Source: Molossus alvarezi
Taxonomy: Eukaryota > Chordata > Mammalia > Chiroptera > Molossidae
DNA: 64,000 bases
Direction: 5' to 3'
Assembly (NCBI GenBank): GCA_037176705.1
Contig: CM073905.1
Span: 31,528,986 to 31,592,985, forward strand
This document shows, piece after piece, positions 56,546 to 64,000 of this stretch. Within the stretch, counting starts at the first letter, position 1, and every line of letters starts with the position of its first letter. The notes under the pieces were generated by a model, which was not told the origin of the DNA, did not search any database, and worked only from the letters and a program-made list of their open reading frames with translations. Position numbers and translations under genes: made by a program.

Positions 56546-56903
56546 TTTACTGAGTGCCTGCCATGTGGCCAGCACGGGCTAGAGTCTAGATACACAGACA
56601 AGGTCCCTGTCCCCATGGAGCTCACAGTTTAGTTGGGAGAGAATCCATAAGCAAAGAACCAATTCCTTATCTCAGCCTCTAAAGACTTCTAGGATCTGGC
56701 CCCTGGCCTTATCTTATCTCCTACCACCTCCCTTAAATGCTAAACTCCAGACAGTTGCCTTCCTTTCATCTCTAACACACCAAATGCGTTCCTACCCCAG
56801 GGCCTTTGCACATGCTATTTTCTTTGTCTGGAGCACCTTTCCCCTGGATTTTCATGTGACTCTTTTTTTTTCTTTTTTTTTCTCAACTCTCAGTTCTCAT
56901 CAA

Positions 56904-56987
56904 AAGCCCTGGCCAGTTTGGCTCAGTGGTTGAGCGTCGACCTGCGGACCAGAGAGTCCCGGGTTCGGTTCCCGCTAGGGGCACGTA

Positions 56988-57029
<42 letters not shown>
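56904..57029 (+). mobile_element. Head-only short VES SINE with (CA)n tail
   Basis: GCCCTGGCCAGTTTGGCTCA, GACCAGAGAGTCCCGGGTTC and CCCGCTAGGGGCACGTACC, then a CA array of about 20 units in place of body and A-tail. The 3' breakpoint after ACGTACC equals that of the copy at 17695. L2 sequence flanks both sides. Confidence 0.88.
56988..57029 (+). repeat. (CA)n microsatellite at SINE 3' end
   Basis: About 20 pure CA units starting directly at the SINE breakpoint, probably grown from the retroposon tail. Confidence 0.95.
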
Positions 57030-57032
<3 letters not shown>

Positions 57033-57671
57033 TTGCCTCCTCAAAAGGCCTTCTCTGACCACCCCTATCTAAATATCTAAATTTCCTTTCCCTTCTCTGT
57101 CACTTTCCAGCCTTTCGCTTTGTTTTATTTTCTTCTCAGCACTTATCACTATCCTAGATAACTTTTTGTTTCTGGGTTCGGTGCCTTTCTTCTCCATGTA
57201 AAGGTGAGCTCCTTGAAAGTCAAGCCCTTGTCTAGATAAAGGAAGCAAACAGAAAGTTAATAAATGATTGTGACTTGTGACACAGTGAGCAGCTCCATGA
57301 GAGAAAATAATGCTGACAGGTGCGGCCCCAGAAAGCCTCCCCAAAGGGCAGTGTTTACACCGAAGCCACAGGACGAGGGGGAGCCCGCCTGGGAAGCAGC
57401 TGGGGGCTAGGGAGAAAGTTTCAGACAGAGGAGCCACACGCGCAAGAGAAAGACCCAAGATGGGCACACAGTGGGCATTTTTCAAGAAACTGGAAAGACC
57501 CCCCCACCATGGGCAGTCAGGCCTGCCTAGGTTTGAATTCTAGCTCAGCTACCTCCCAGCTGTGTGACCCTTGGGTAAGTCACCTCCCTCTCTGGGCCTT
57601 AATCTCCTCCTCCTCTATAAAATGGGGATCAAAATGCCTTCCTTGAACCGTGTTATAAAAATTATGTAAGA

Positions 57672-57893
57672 GCATGGTTTGGCTCAACGGTTAGAGCATG
57701 GACCGCAGACCAGAGAGACCTGGGTTCGGTTCCCGCTAAGGGCATGTGCCTTGGTTGTGGTTTGTCCCTGGCCCAGCTTGGGGTTGTGTGGGTGTCAGCC
57801 ACTCAATGTGTCTCTCTCACATCGATGTTTCTCTCTCTTCCTCCCTCTTTCCCTCCCAATCTATCTGAAGATACATGCAAAAAAATGTCCTCG
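57672..57893 (+). mobile_element. VES SINE, first half of double insertion
   Basis: Starts inside the head (GCATGGTTTGGCTCAACGGT) with a few leading bases lost. It reaches ATGCAAAAAAATGTCCTCGG and stops without the GTGAGGAT end or an A-tail, joining the next SINE directly. Confidence 0.92.
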
Positions 57894-58145
57894 GGCCCTG
57901 GCCGGTTTGGCTCAGCGGTTAGAGCGTCAGCCTGCGGTACAGAGAGACCCGGGTTCGGTTCCCGCTAAGGGCATGTACCTCGGTTGCAGTTTGTCCCCGG
58001 CCCTGGTTGGTCGTGCGGGTGGCAGCCACTTGATGTGTCCCTTCACATCGATGTTTCTCTCTCTCTCTCTCTTCCTCTCTCTCCCTCCCGCTCTATCTGA
58101 ACAAAAAATGGAAAAGTGTCCTCGGGTGAGGATAAAAAAAAAAAA
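57894..58145 (+). mobile_element. VES SINE, second half of double insertion
   Basis: Full length: GCCCTGGCCGGTTTGGCTCA, GTACCTCGGTTGCAGTTTGT, tail GTGTCCTCGGGTGAGGATAA and a long A-run. The duplication AAAAATTATGTAAGA at 57657-57671 and 58146-58160 brackets both SINEs together. Confidence 0.94.
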
Positions 58146-58209
58146 AAAAATTATGTAAGATAATATATAAAGGGTTTAGCAGGAGCTCAATATATGTTCA
58201 TTTTTACCT

Positions 58210-59370
58210 CCTTTCCAGACGCTCCAGGCTGCTAGGACTAGCCTCCTTTAAGAGAGGACTCTCTCCATCCCTTTGCTCTGTGACCCTACCTTTGTGCCCC
58301 CACCAGATCTAAACCCCCACCTACCTGGCTGCTTCCATCTGCATAGCCTACCTGGCCCCCATGGGTCTTTGTCTCCAACCCCCTCACTGCCAGCTGCCCA
58401 GAGAGGGCAGGGTAACTGGTCCCACCTCAGCAGCTGAGCAGGAGCCAGACCCCACATCATCTGAATCCAAGACTAGCATTCCTTCCATCAGGTCAGACTA
58501 AAGTTCAGAGCCTAGAGGTTGTGATTGATCAATATCAAGGATGCCCCGCCCTTCTGTTCAAGACCCAGGAAGCAATAGCTCTGACTTACTGGCTCAAGCT
58601 GAGACATCGCCTGCAGGGTAACAATTATCACCAGTTACCAAGCACCTGTTGAGGAGCTAGGTAAGCTGCTAAATTCCTTACAAACAGGACCTGATTTCTC
58701 CATCTCTGTAACCCCTGGAGGTCAGTATTATATTCCCTTTTTACAGATGAGCACATCAAAACTCAAAGGTGAAGTGACTTGACTGAGATCCCATAACTGC
58801 AAAGACACCAAGTTTATAATCCAAGCAGGGGCAATATTAAAAGTCTTTAGGAACTGGCATAGCATGGCCACTGGCCTGTCATAACAGACACCAGCTGTGA
58901 ACCCACGGCGTGGCACACGAATGCCTCCCGGTGGAACATCAGCCCCTGATGCTCACTTCAATCCATTCTGCTGTGGGCACCCCCTAGGAAAGCCACTGCA
59001 CCTGCGGTAAAAATGAGGGTGCTCCCTGCTAGGTCAGACAGCTTGAGTAGAGACAGGAGCTCTGACCCCAGTACCAGGGTTCAGGAATACAGTATGCAGC
59101 CAAAGGTCACCTCCATGAGGCCAGCTAGCCTACCATTGAGGGATGGGAGATCCCAACCTGTGGGAAACTGTTGTGATGAATCCAAGTAGATGAGCTAAGT
59201 TTCCTGCTTAGAGATCCACGAGGGCCTGGGGGCACTGAAACAGGTGAGGGCTGAGCGTCCAGGCCAAGGTTCATGTATCTGAATCCAGCTCAGATTCTTT
59301 CACCTTATTTGGCCATAACTCCTTTCCTTCCACTCAAGACAGCAGACCATCGGTCAAACTTCCTGGACCT
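58210..59370. other. Mostly unclassified, one MIR
   Basis: 58720-58830 is a reverse-complement MIR (TTTTTACAGATGAGCACATC, AAAGGTGAAGTGACTTGACT). The remainder is unrecognised, with no gene. Confidence 0.5.
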
Positions 59371-59374
59371 GAAG

Positions 59375-59490
59375 CCCAGATCTACTACCTGTTATGCTTT
59401 GCAACCTTGACCCAGTTGCTTAGTCTTCTTCCTGGGTTTCAGGTTCCTCATCTACAAAATGATTACAAAAATGAAACTTTTGAAGCCCTG
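59375..59490 (+). repeat. MIR SINE fragment
   Basis: TGCAACCTTGACCCAGTTGC, TTAGTCTTCTTCCTGGGTTT and CTCATCTACAAAATGATTAC in MIR order. Confidence 0.75.
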
Positions 59491-59579
59491 TGAGCTGTTA
59501 CTAAATAAATCAATCATTTCCCCAGGGTGGCTTTATAAAAAACCAATCACATGGAACTACTGGTTTTGCTTCTGACACG

Positions 59580-60085
59580 TTCACACCTTGTATCGGTTAG
59601 TAATTGTACTTGGCTGCCACAGTAACAGGAGATCTCAAATAACAGTGAAATAAACCAGGGGTTTATTTTCTTCTCACTTACAAAGAAATCCAGGGCTGGC
59701 ATGGCTTGTCTCCCAAAATATTGATGTGCTATGTTTATTTTGTCGTTCTCTGTTATCCTTAGTGCATGGTTTCCATGATCAAAGTCACAAAATTGCTGCT
59801 GCAGCTCCAACCATCATGTGTTCATTCCAGGCATGTAGACAGAAGAAGACGGGAAGGCAAAAGGGTGTCTCAGCTGAGTCAACCCCATTTTTTTAAGGTA
59901 CTTTTCTGGAAGCTCCACCCAACTAACTTCCCACATACTGTTGATCAGAAATGGCTTGGCAACATTATCTGAAAAGGAAGCTGAGAAATGTAGTTTTTTT
60001 AGTTGGTTTACTAGGACTCCTAACAAAAATCAAAGTTTAGCTGCTAAAGAAAAGGGCAGATAGATACTGGGTGGGCAGCCAGCAG
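59580..60085 (+). other. Old interspersed repeat, class uncertain
   Basis: TATTTTCTTCTCACTTAC, a TTAGTGCATGGTTTCCATGA phrase, AGCTCCAACCATCATGTGTT, GGAAGCTGAGAAATGTAG and ACTGGGTGGGCAGCCAGCAG together recall a dispersed mammalian family (CTGGGAAATGTAG...ATTGGGTGGGCAAC). I cannot name it from memory. Confidence 0.5.
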
Positions 60086-60309
60086 AATCTGCCTCTGTTT
60101 GTCCGTGATGGTTTGTGTACTCGACATATTCCATCTCTGTTTAAATCATACTGATCCTCTGAGGCATGTTTTAAATGTCACACTCCCCCAAAGCCTTACC
60201 TAGAATCCTCTGTCTAGCATGTCTCTTTTCCTACCTGCATTGCTCAACACAAAAGCCAAATGCAGCCACTGGGCACAGAAATGTGTCTGGGTGACTGAGT
60301 GAATTTGTA

Positions 60310-60531
60310 GTGTTATTTAACTTTAATCGATTTAAACCTAAGTTAAAAACACCAATACTGCATTCACTTCTTGAAAAACTACGTATGCTTGGAACAACTT
60401 GGGTGTGCAAAGCTACCTTTTCAACTGTAAATTTCATGAAATCAAAATACAGATCAAGTATTTTCAATGAATATGTAGCGTCTGAATTGAGGCATGCTAG
60501 AATTAGTTACACACAGATTTCACATATGTAG
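60310..60531 (+). pseudogene. hAT transposase C-terminal (dimerisation) fragment
   Basis: The frame contains LRMLGTTWVCKATFST, immediately followed by VNFMKSKYRSS and SELRHARISYT, closing at TAG (60529-60531). This matches the C-terminal hAT dimerisation region (consensus-like G-T-Y-x-C-E-x-x-F-S-x-x-N-x-x-K-S-K-x-R-S-x-L). The invariant C, F-S and K-S-K-R residues are kept; the usual E after C is K. About 60 aligned residues survive without a stop. The catalytic core and N-terminal BED-type region are not found upstream, so it is a truncated relic. It could derive from a bat hAT transposon or from a hAT-derived host gene copy (ZBED/SCAND3-like). Confidence 0.75.
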
Positions 60532-60636
60532 TCCCCCCCAAAAAGAATGTAAAATATCTAAGTTTTATATTATGTATAGAAATAATACTTGGGGTCTTTT
60601 GGGTTAAATAAAATACCTTATTAAAATTAATTTTAT

Positions 60637-60885
60637 CCCTGGCCTGTGTGGGTCAGTGGTTAGAGTGTCAGCCTGCAGACCGAAGAGTCGCGGGTTCGAT
60701 TCCTGGTCAAGGGCACATACCTCAGTTTCTAGTTCTATCCCCAGACCCAGTTGGGGTCATGCAGGAGGCAACCAGTCGATGTGTCTCTCTCACATCAATG
60801 TTTCTCTCTCTCCCTCTTTCCCTCCCTTCCACTCTATCTAAAGAAAAAAAAAATTGGTGGAAAAATATCCTTGAGTGAGGATTCA
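60637..60885 (+). mobile_element. VES SINE, CAGTTGGGGTCATGCAGG subfamily
   Basis: CCCTGGCCTGTGTGGGTCAG, B-box-like GCGGGTTCGATTCC, GTTGGGGTCATGCAGGAGGC and the tail ATATCCTTGAGTGAGGATTC. Flanking ATTAATTTTA and ATTAATTTCA suggest a partly decayed duplication. Inserted just past the hAT remnant. Confidence 0.93.
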
Positions 60886-61129
60886 GAAAACATTAATTTC
60901 ACAGTTTTGATGTGGCTGCTTGGACATTAAAACTTGTGTATCTCTGTCACACACCTCTGCTTTCTCCCTTCTGTATCCAAGTGGGTTGTTAATACAGCTG
61001 TCTTCCTTTCTTCATGTACTGTAGGATTTATAGCCACTATTTATTGAGCCCTTACTATGTGCTAGGCACTGTGCATATTTTTTTAACTTAAAATGAAAAG
61101 AAAATAATTATAGATTCACAGGAAGTTAA

Positions 61130-62110
61130 AAAAAATAAGAAGAAGAACAGTGAGATTTCCGGGTACCCTTTGCCCTGTTTCCCCCATTGGAAACATCTTG
61201 TGTAACTACAGTACAATAGCCAAACCAGGAATCAGCGTTGGACCAATCATTCGGATTTCACCAGCTCTGAGTGTACTCGTTTGTGTGCATGCGGACAATG
61301 AGGTCCCATGTACCCTTCGCCCACATGCAGATTTGTGTAACCACCATCACAATCAGGAAGCAAAGGTCCCATCACCACAAGGCTCCCTTCTGCTAACCTT
61401 TTATAGCTCCAACCCCGCCTCTTCCCAGTCCCTGGCAGCAATTAATCTCTTCTCCATGTTGTTATTTTGAAAATGTTACTAAATGAAATCATACAGTATG
61501 CAAGCTTTTGAGATTGGCTTTATTTCATTCAGCACAATGCCCTGGAGATACACCCGAGTCATTCTGTGTATCAATGGTTCATCCCTTTCTATTGCTGAAG
61601 AATATTCCATAGTATGGATGTACCACAGTTTTATTGTTGCTGTCGTTATTGTTTTTATCCATCTTCCCACTGAGGGACATTTTGGTTGTTTCTAGTTTTC
61701 GGTAATTGTGCCTAAAGCCGCTGTAAACGTGTGTACAGGTTTTTGTATGAACACAGTTTTTTTATTTCTCTGGGATAATTGTGCACTATGTTTTTTTGTT
61801 TGTTTGTTGTTTGTTTTTTAAAGAGACTAGCATTATGAGCTCAGGTTAAGGAAGGATCTCTTTAATTTTTTTCTTTATTGATTTTAGAGAGAGAGGAAGG
61901 GAGAAGGAGAGAGAGACAGAAACATTGATGAGAGAGAATATGGATTGGCAGCCTCCTGCATGCCCCCCACTGTGGATCAGGCCCACAACCTGGGCATGTG
62001 CCGTGACTGGGAATTAAACCAGCGACCTCTTGGTGCATGGGTCGATGCTCAACCACTGAGCCACACTGGCCGGGCTGTGCACTATGTTTTTTAATGTAAT
62101 ATTTCACAAT
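61130..62110 (-). mobile_element. L1M-type 3' fragment, split by a SINE
   Basis: Minus-strand WYIHTMEYSSAIERDEPLIH near 61620 is the L1 ORF2 C-terminal motif. The plus-strand phrases CCCCATTGGAAACATCTTGT and AATCATACAGTATGCAAGCT, and ATGCCCTGGAGATACACCCG, are reverse L1M 3' UTR text. The gene is broken. Confidence 0.88.
61797..62075 (-). mobile_element. VES SINE with apparent 3' transduction
   Basis: The SINE body runs on the minus strand from GCCCGGCCAGTGTGGCTCAG (62075) to AAATCAATAAAGAAAAAAAT (61862). About 45 bases of non-SINE sequence follow (61818-61861), then a second A-rich tail (AAACAAACAACAAACAAACA, 61797-61817). The duplication TGTGCACTATGTTTTTT at 61780-61796 and 62076-62092 encloses SINE, extra segment and second tail. 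Confidence 0.9.
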
Positions 62111-62114
62111 AGAA

Positions 62115-63070
62115 CCCCCTATTGTGGTAGGCAGCATGTTAAAATAAAGGGAAGAATATGGGCTTTGAAGAAACACCAAGATTTGGATTTGACCGTTCAC
62201 TCCTCTGTATAATGGGTGTGTTTAACGCAATCTCGGGATTCAAGAGGCATGGAGATATGCATATGCAATTCCCACACCTGGCATGTGTGACAGGTGGCAG
62301 GTGCTCCACTAATGCACACGTCTTTCCTTGTGTCCCCTGTGGTTTTTAGCACAGTGCCAAGGACATGGAAGGCAGCGGATCAAGGAAGGAAGCTGGGGGT
62401 GGAGGTGGGACAGGCAAAGAATGGAGCCCAGCTGGGGTTTCGGAACAGGTGGGAGGGCTCTGGGACTCTGCACACAGCCAGGATCTGGCCTAGAATGGAG
62501 GCCGCCTGCTCTGGCTGGATGGGAATCCCTTCTTGGGGTGGCAGGTCACAGATGTATGCTGCTTTTTCGGCAGGTGCTTGTGTCTGGCAGTGTCCACAGA
62601 GGCTCAGGGTTATTGGTTACAACTGCAGTGAAGTATTTCAGTGAAGTCTCTACATTGCGCCAGAGGCCAGGAGAAGAGAACCCAGCTCTTCCATGGTGGA
62701 TTGTCTGGAATTAGCTAATGACCGCTGTTTCATGAGCATGTGCAATGTACCAGACACTGTGCATTCAACGCCCAGAGGGAGAGACTTCCATTCCCTCCAT
62801 GTTACAGATGAGAGAAGGGAGGCCCAGAGGTGATATTGATTGCTCACCTCTATCTGACCCCAACACCCTTCCTATGATCCCTGTGCTGTACTCCTCCAGA
62901 ATATCAATCTCCCCTCTATGTCACCTATACGCCATCACATCTACCCATCCCCTTCTCCACCAACCAAGCAGAAGGAACTAGTAAGAAACCACCAAGGGAG
63001 GGGACTAATATAGCCCTAAACCCACAGAGAGTAAGGCTTGCCCTGTGGTGAGATGTACAAGTGGGAACTT
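62115..63070. other. Mostly unclassified
   Basis: 62715-62850 carries an ancient-repeat/MIR-like stretch (AATGTACCAGACACTGTGCA, CCATGTTACAGATGAGAGAA, minus-type MIR words). No gene recognised. Confidence 0.45.
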
Positions 63071-63074
63071 GTTT

Positions 63075-63500
63075 ACTGAGTTACCAGAAAATCAACTCAA
63101 TCTGACATACCAAAATGAAAATGTATTTACTTCATTGACTAATATGTACAGGTGGCCAGTTTCAGGCACAGCTGGATCCAGGTGCGCAAGCAATGTCAGA
63201 CTTTGTCTCTCTCTTTTTTAAAACTGACTTCATTGTTGAATAGCCTCATTTGTTGTAGGGACAAAGATGGTCCCTGTCAGCTCCATGGCTGCCTCCCATC
63301 AGCTTAGCACTTCCAGGGAGGAAAGAGAACACCTGTTCTCGAAGAGTTCCCATCGAAGTCCCAGGGTTGACCGTCCCTGAACCGTGAGCATCACATGCCA
63401 AGTCCTGATCCAGCCACTGTGTAGCCAGGAGAAGGGAACACATGGATTGACCAGGTCTGGGACACATGCCCACCTCTAGATCTGGGGACGTAGGGATCCC
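63075..63500 (+). repeat. Unnamed interspersed repeat, copy 2
   Basis: Same family as 3745-4165, judged by shared ordered words TTTCAGGCACAGCTGGATCC, CCAGGGTTGACC, GTAGCCAGGAGAAGG and GGACACATGCCCACCTC. Longer than copy 1 and lacking its AAAAC array. Confidence 0.6.
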
Positions 63501-63504
63501 CTCC

Positions 63505-64000
63505 ATCCAAACAGAGACTGACCATGAGAATGAGATGATTTCTCAAGGGGAAAAAAATGAACGCTCTTCTCTGGAGGTAAAATGGTATCCGGGCAAACCA
63601 AACAAACAAAGTAGCATGCCACCCCACCCCCACGAAATGTTTCAGCTGTGTTCCATCTCTGCCTTGGGGAGAAGGGATCCTCTGTAGTGAAAGCTGTTGG
63701 GAAAATTCCCGGTGGCTTTAGGAGACCAAATAGACAGCGTTAGAGTTGCCACCAGGCATTTCTAGGGCAACTGTTTGGGAAAGATAAACTTTCAGGGTGT
63801 GTGAAGTTTGAAGTTATGTTGTTATCTTTACACGAGCTTTCTCTCTGGGCTCTCATGGACTTCAGTTCTTCAGAGTTATTGATATTGGGAGATCCACACC
63901 GAGGGGCAATAGAAGTTCACAAATCCGTGAACTTGATTCTGTCTCTAATTTGAACCTCGCAAAGAGAGGTAGGGAAAAGTCAAGGAGGTCCCCAACCTCC
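63505..64000. other. Unclassified to window end
   Basis: No gene or recognised repeat apart from a short AAAC-like stretch near 63595-63612. Confidence 0.45.

Larger units (their letters stand above)
56546..57250 (+). repeat. Ancient repeat and L2, split by a short SINE
   Basis: 56546-56660 (GTATTTACTGAGTGCCTGCC) is an ancient mammal-wide fragment. 56680-57240 reads AAACTCCAGACAGTTGCC, CCAGGGCCTTTGCACATGCT, GGCCTTCTCTGACCACCCCT and GGTGAGCTCCTTGAAAGTCA, an L2 in plus orientation. The head-only SINE at 56904-57029 interrupts it. Confidence 0.75.
57530..58205 (+). repeat. MIR SINE split by a double VES insertion
   Basis: TTTGAATTCTAGCTCAGCTA, CAGCTGTGTGACCCTTGGGT and TATAAAATGGGGATCAAAAT before the insert; TAATATATAAAGGGTTTAGC and AGGAGCTCAATATATGTTCA after it. 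Confidence 0.9.

Noticed and set aside
57894..57970. Possible tRNA gene
   Set aside because: A and B boxes are present, but this is the tRNA-derived SINE head, followed by SINE body and tail, and it repeats many times across the window.
1..64000. A novel multi-gene system
   Set aside because: No set of adjacent credible genes exists. All protein similarity found is to broken L1, hAT and Tigger transposon remnants.

Overview
The window reads as nuclear DNA of a bat, most likely a yangochiropteran (vesper-bat-like) lineage. The main evidence is at least 18 copies of VES-type tRNA-derived SINEs: a head resembling CCCTGGCCGGTTTGGCTCAG, a GGTTCGATTCC-like B box, a TC-rich body and an A-rich or GTCCTCGGGTGAGGAT tail. 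Around them is the usual placental background of MIR, L2, L1, MLT1-type LTRs, MER20/hAT and Tigger fragments. Names come from recalled consensus sequences, not from a search.

I found no host protein-coding exon, functional RNA gene, CpG-island promoter, CRISPR array or prokaryote-style operon. Long open frames are produced by microsatellites, pyrimidine-rich tracts or SINE bodies. The only convincing protein similarity is to transposon enzymes: L1 ORF2 pieces (minus strand, 13.1-14.7 kb, 32.5-34.2 kb and 61.1-61.8 kb), the C-terminal dimerisation region of a hAT transposase (60310-60531, +), and a Tigger/pogo transposase C-terminal piece (35206-35445, -). The window is therefore best read as intergenic or deep intronic DNA.

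Layout. 0-13 kb: a MER20 copy carrying a CA tract, a purine tract, MIR/L2 fragments, a TGGA minisatellite (6.1 kb), an MLT1 LTR and an old L1 3' end (10.3-10.8 kb). 13-16.2 kb: two L1 3' ends of different age, one split by a SINE, then an MLT1 LTR. 16-25 kb: SINEs of several forms, a hAT-like element split by a SINE and two MLT1 LTRs. 25-32 kb: mostly unique sequence with a CA/minisatellite block and an L1ME-like 3' end. 32.5-36 kb: an L1 split by a SINE, a Tigger fragment and an LTR with a GATA array. 36-46 kb: MIRs, a SINE, an LTR inserted in a MIR, and an LTR carrying two SINEs. 46-58 kb: SINEs, a CT tract, CA tracts, a 32-bp direct duplication, a hAT-like element, an L2 split by a short SINE and a MIR split by a double SINE. 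58-64 kb: old repeats, the hAT transposase remnant, and an L1 fragment split by a SINE that carries extra 3' sequence.

The most informative content is retrotransposition by-products with readable target-site duplications (TSDs): a tailless SINE head with a perfect 17-bp TSD, two head-only SINEs sharing one 3' breakpoint, a double SINE inside one TSD pair, and a SINE with apparent 3' transduction. These are well supported, but they are variants of known L1-driven processes rather than a new biological system.
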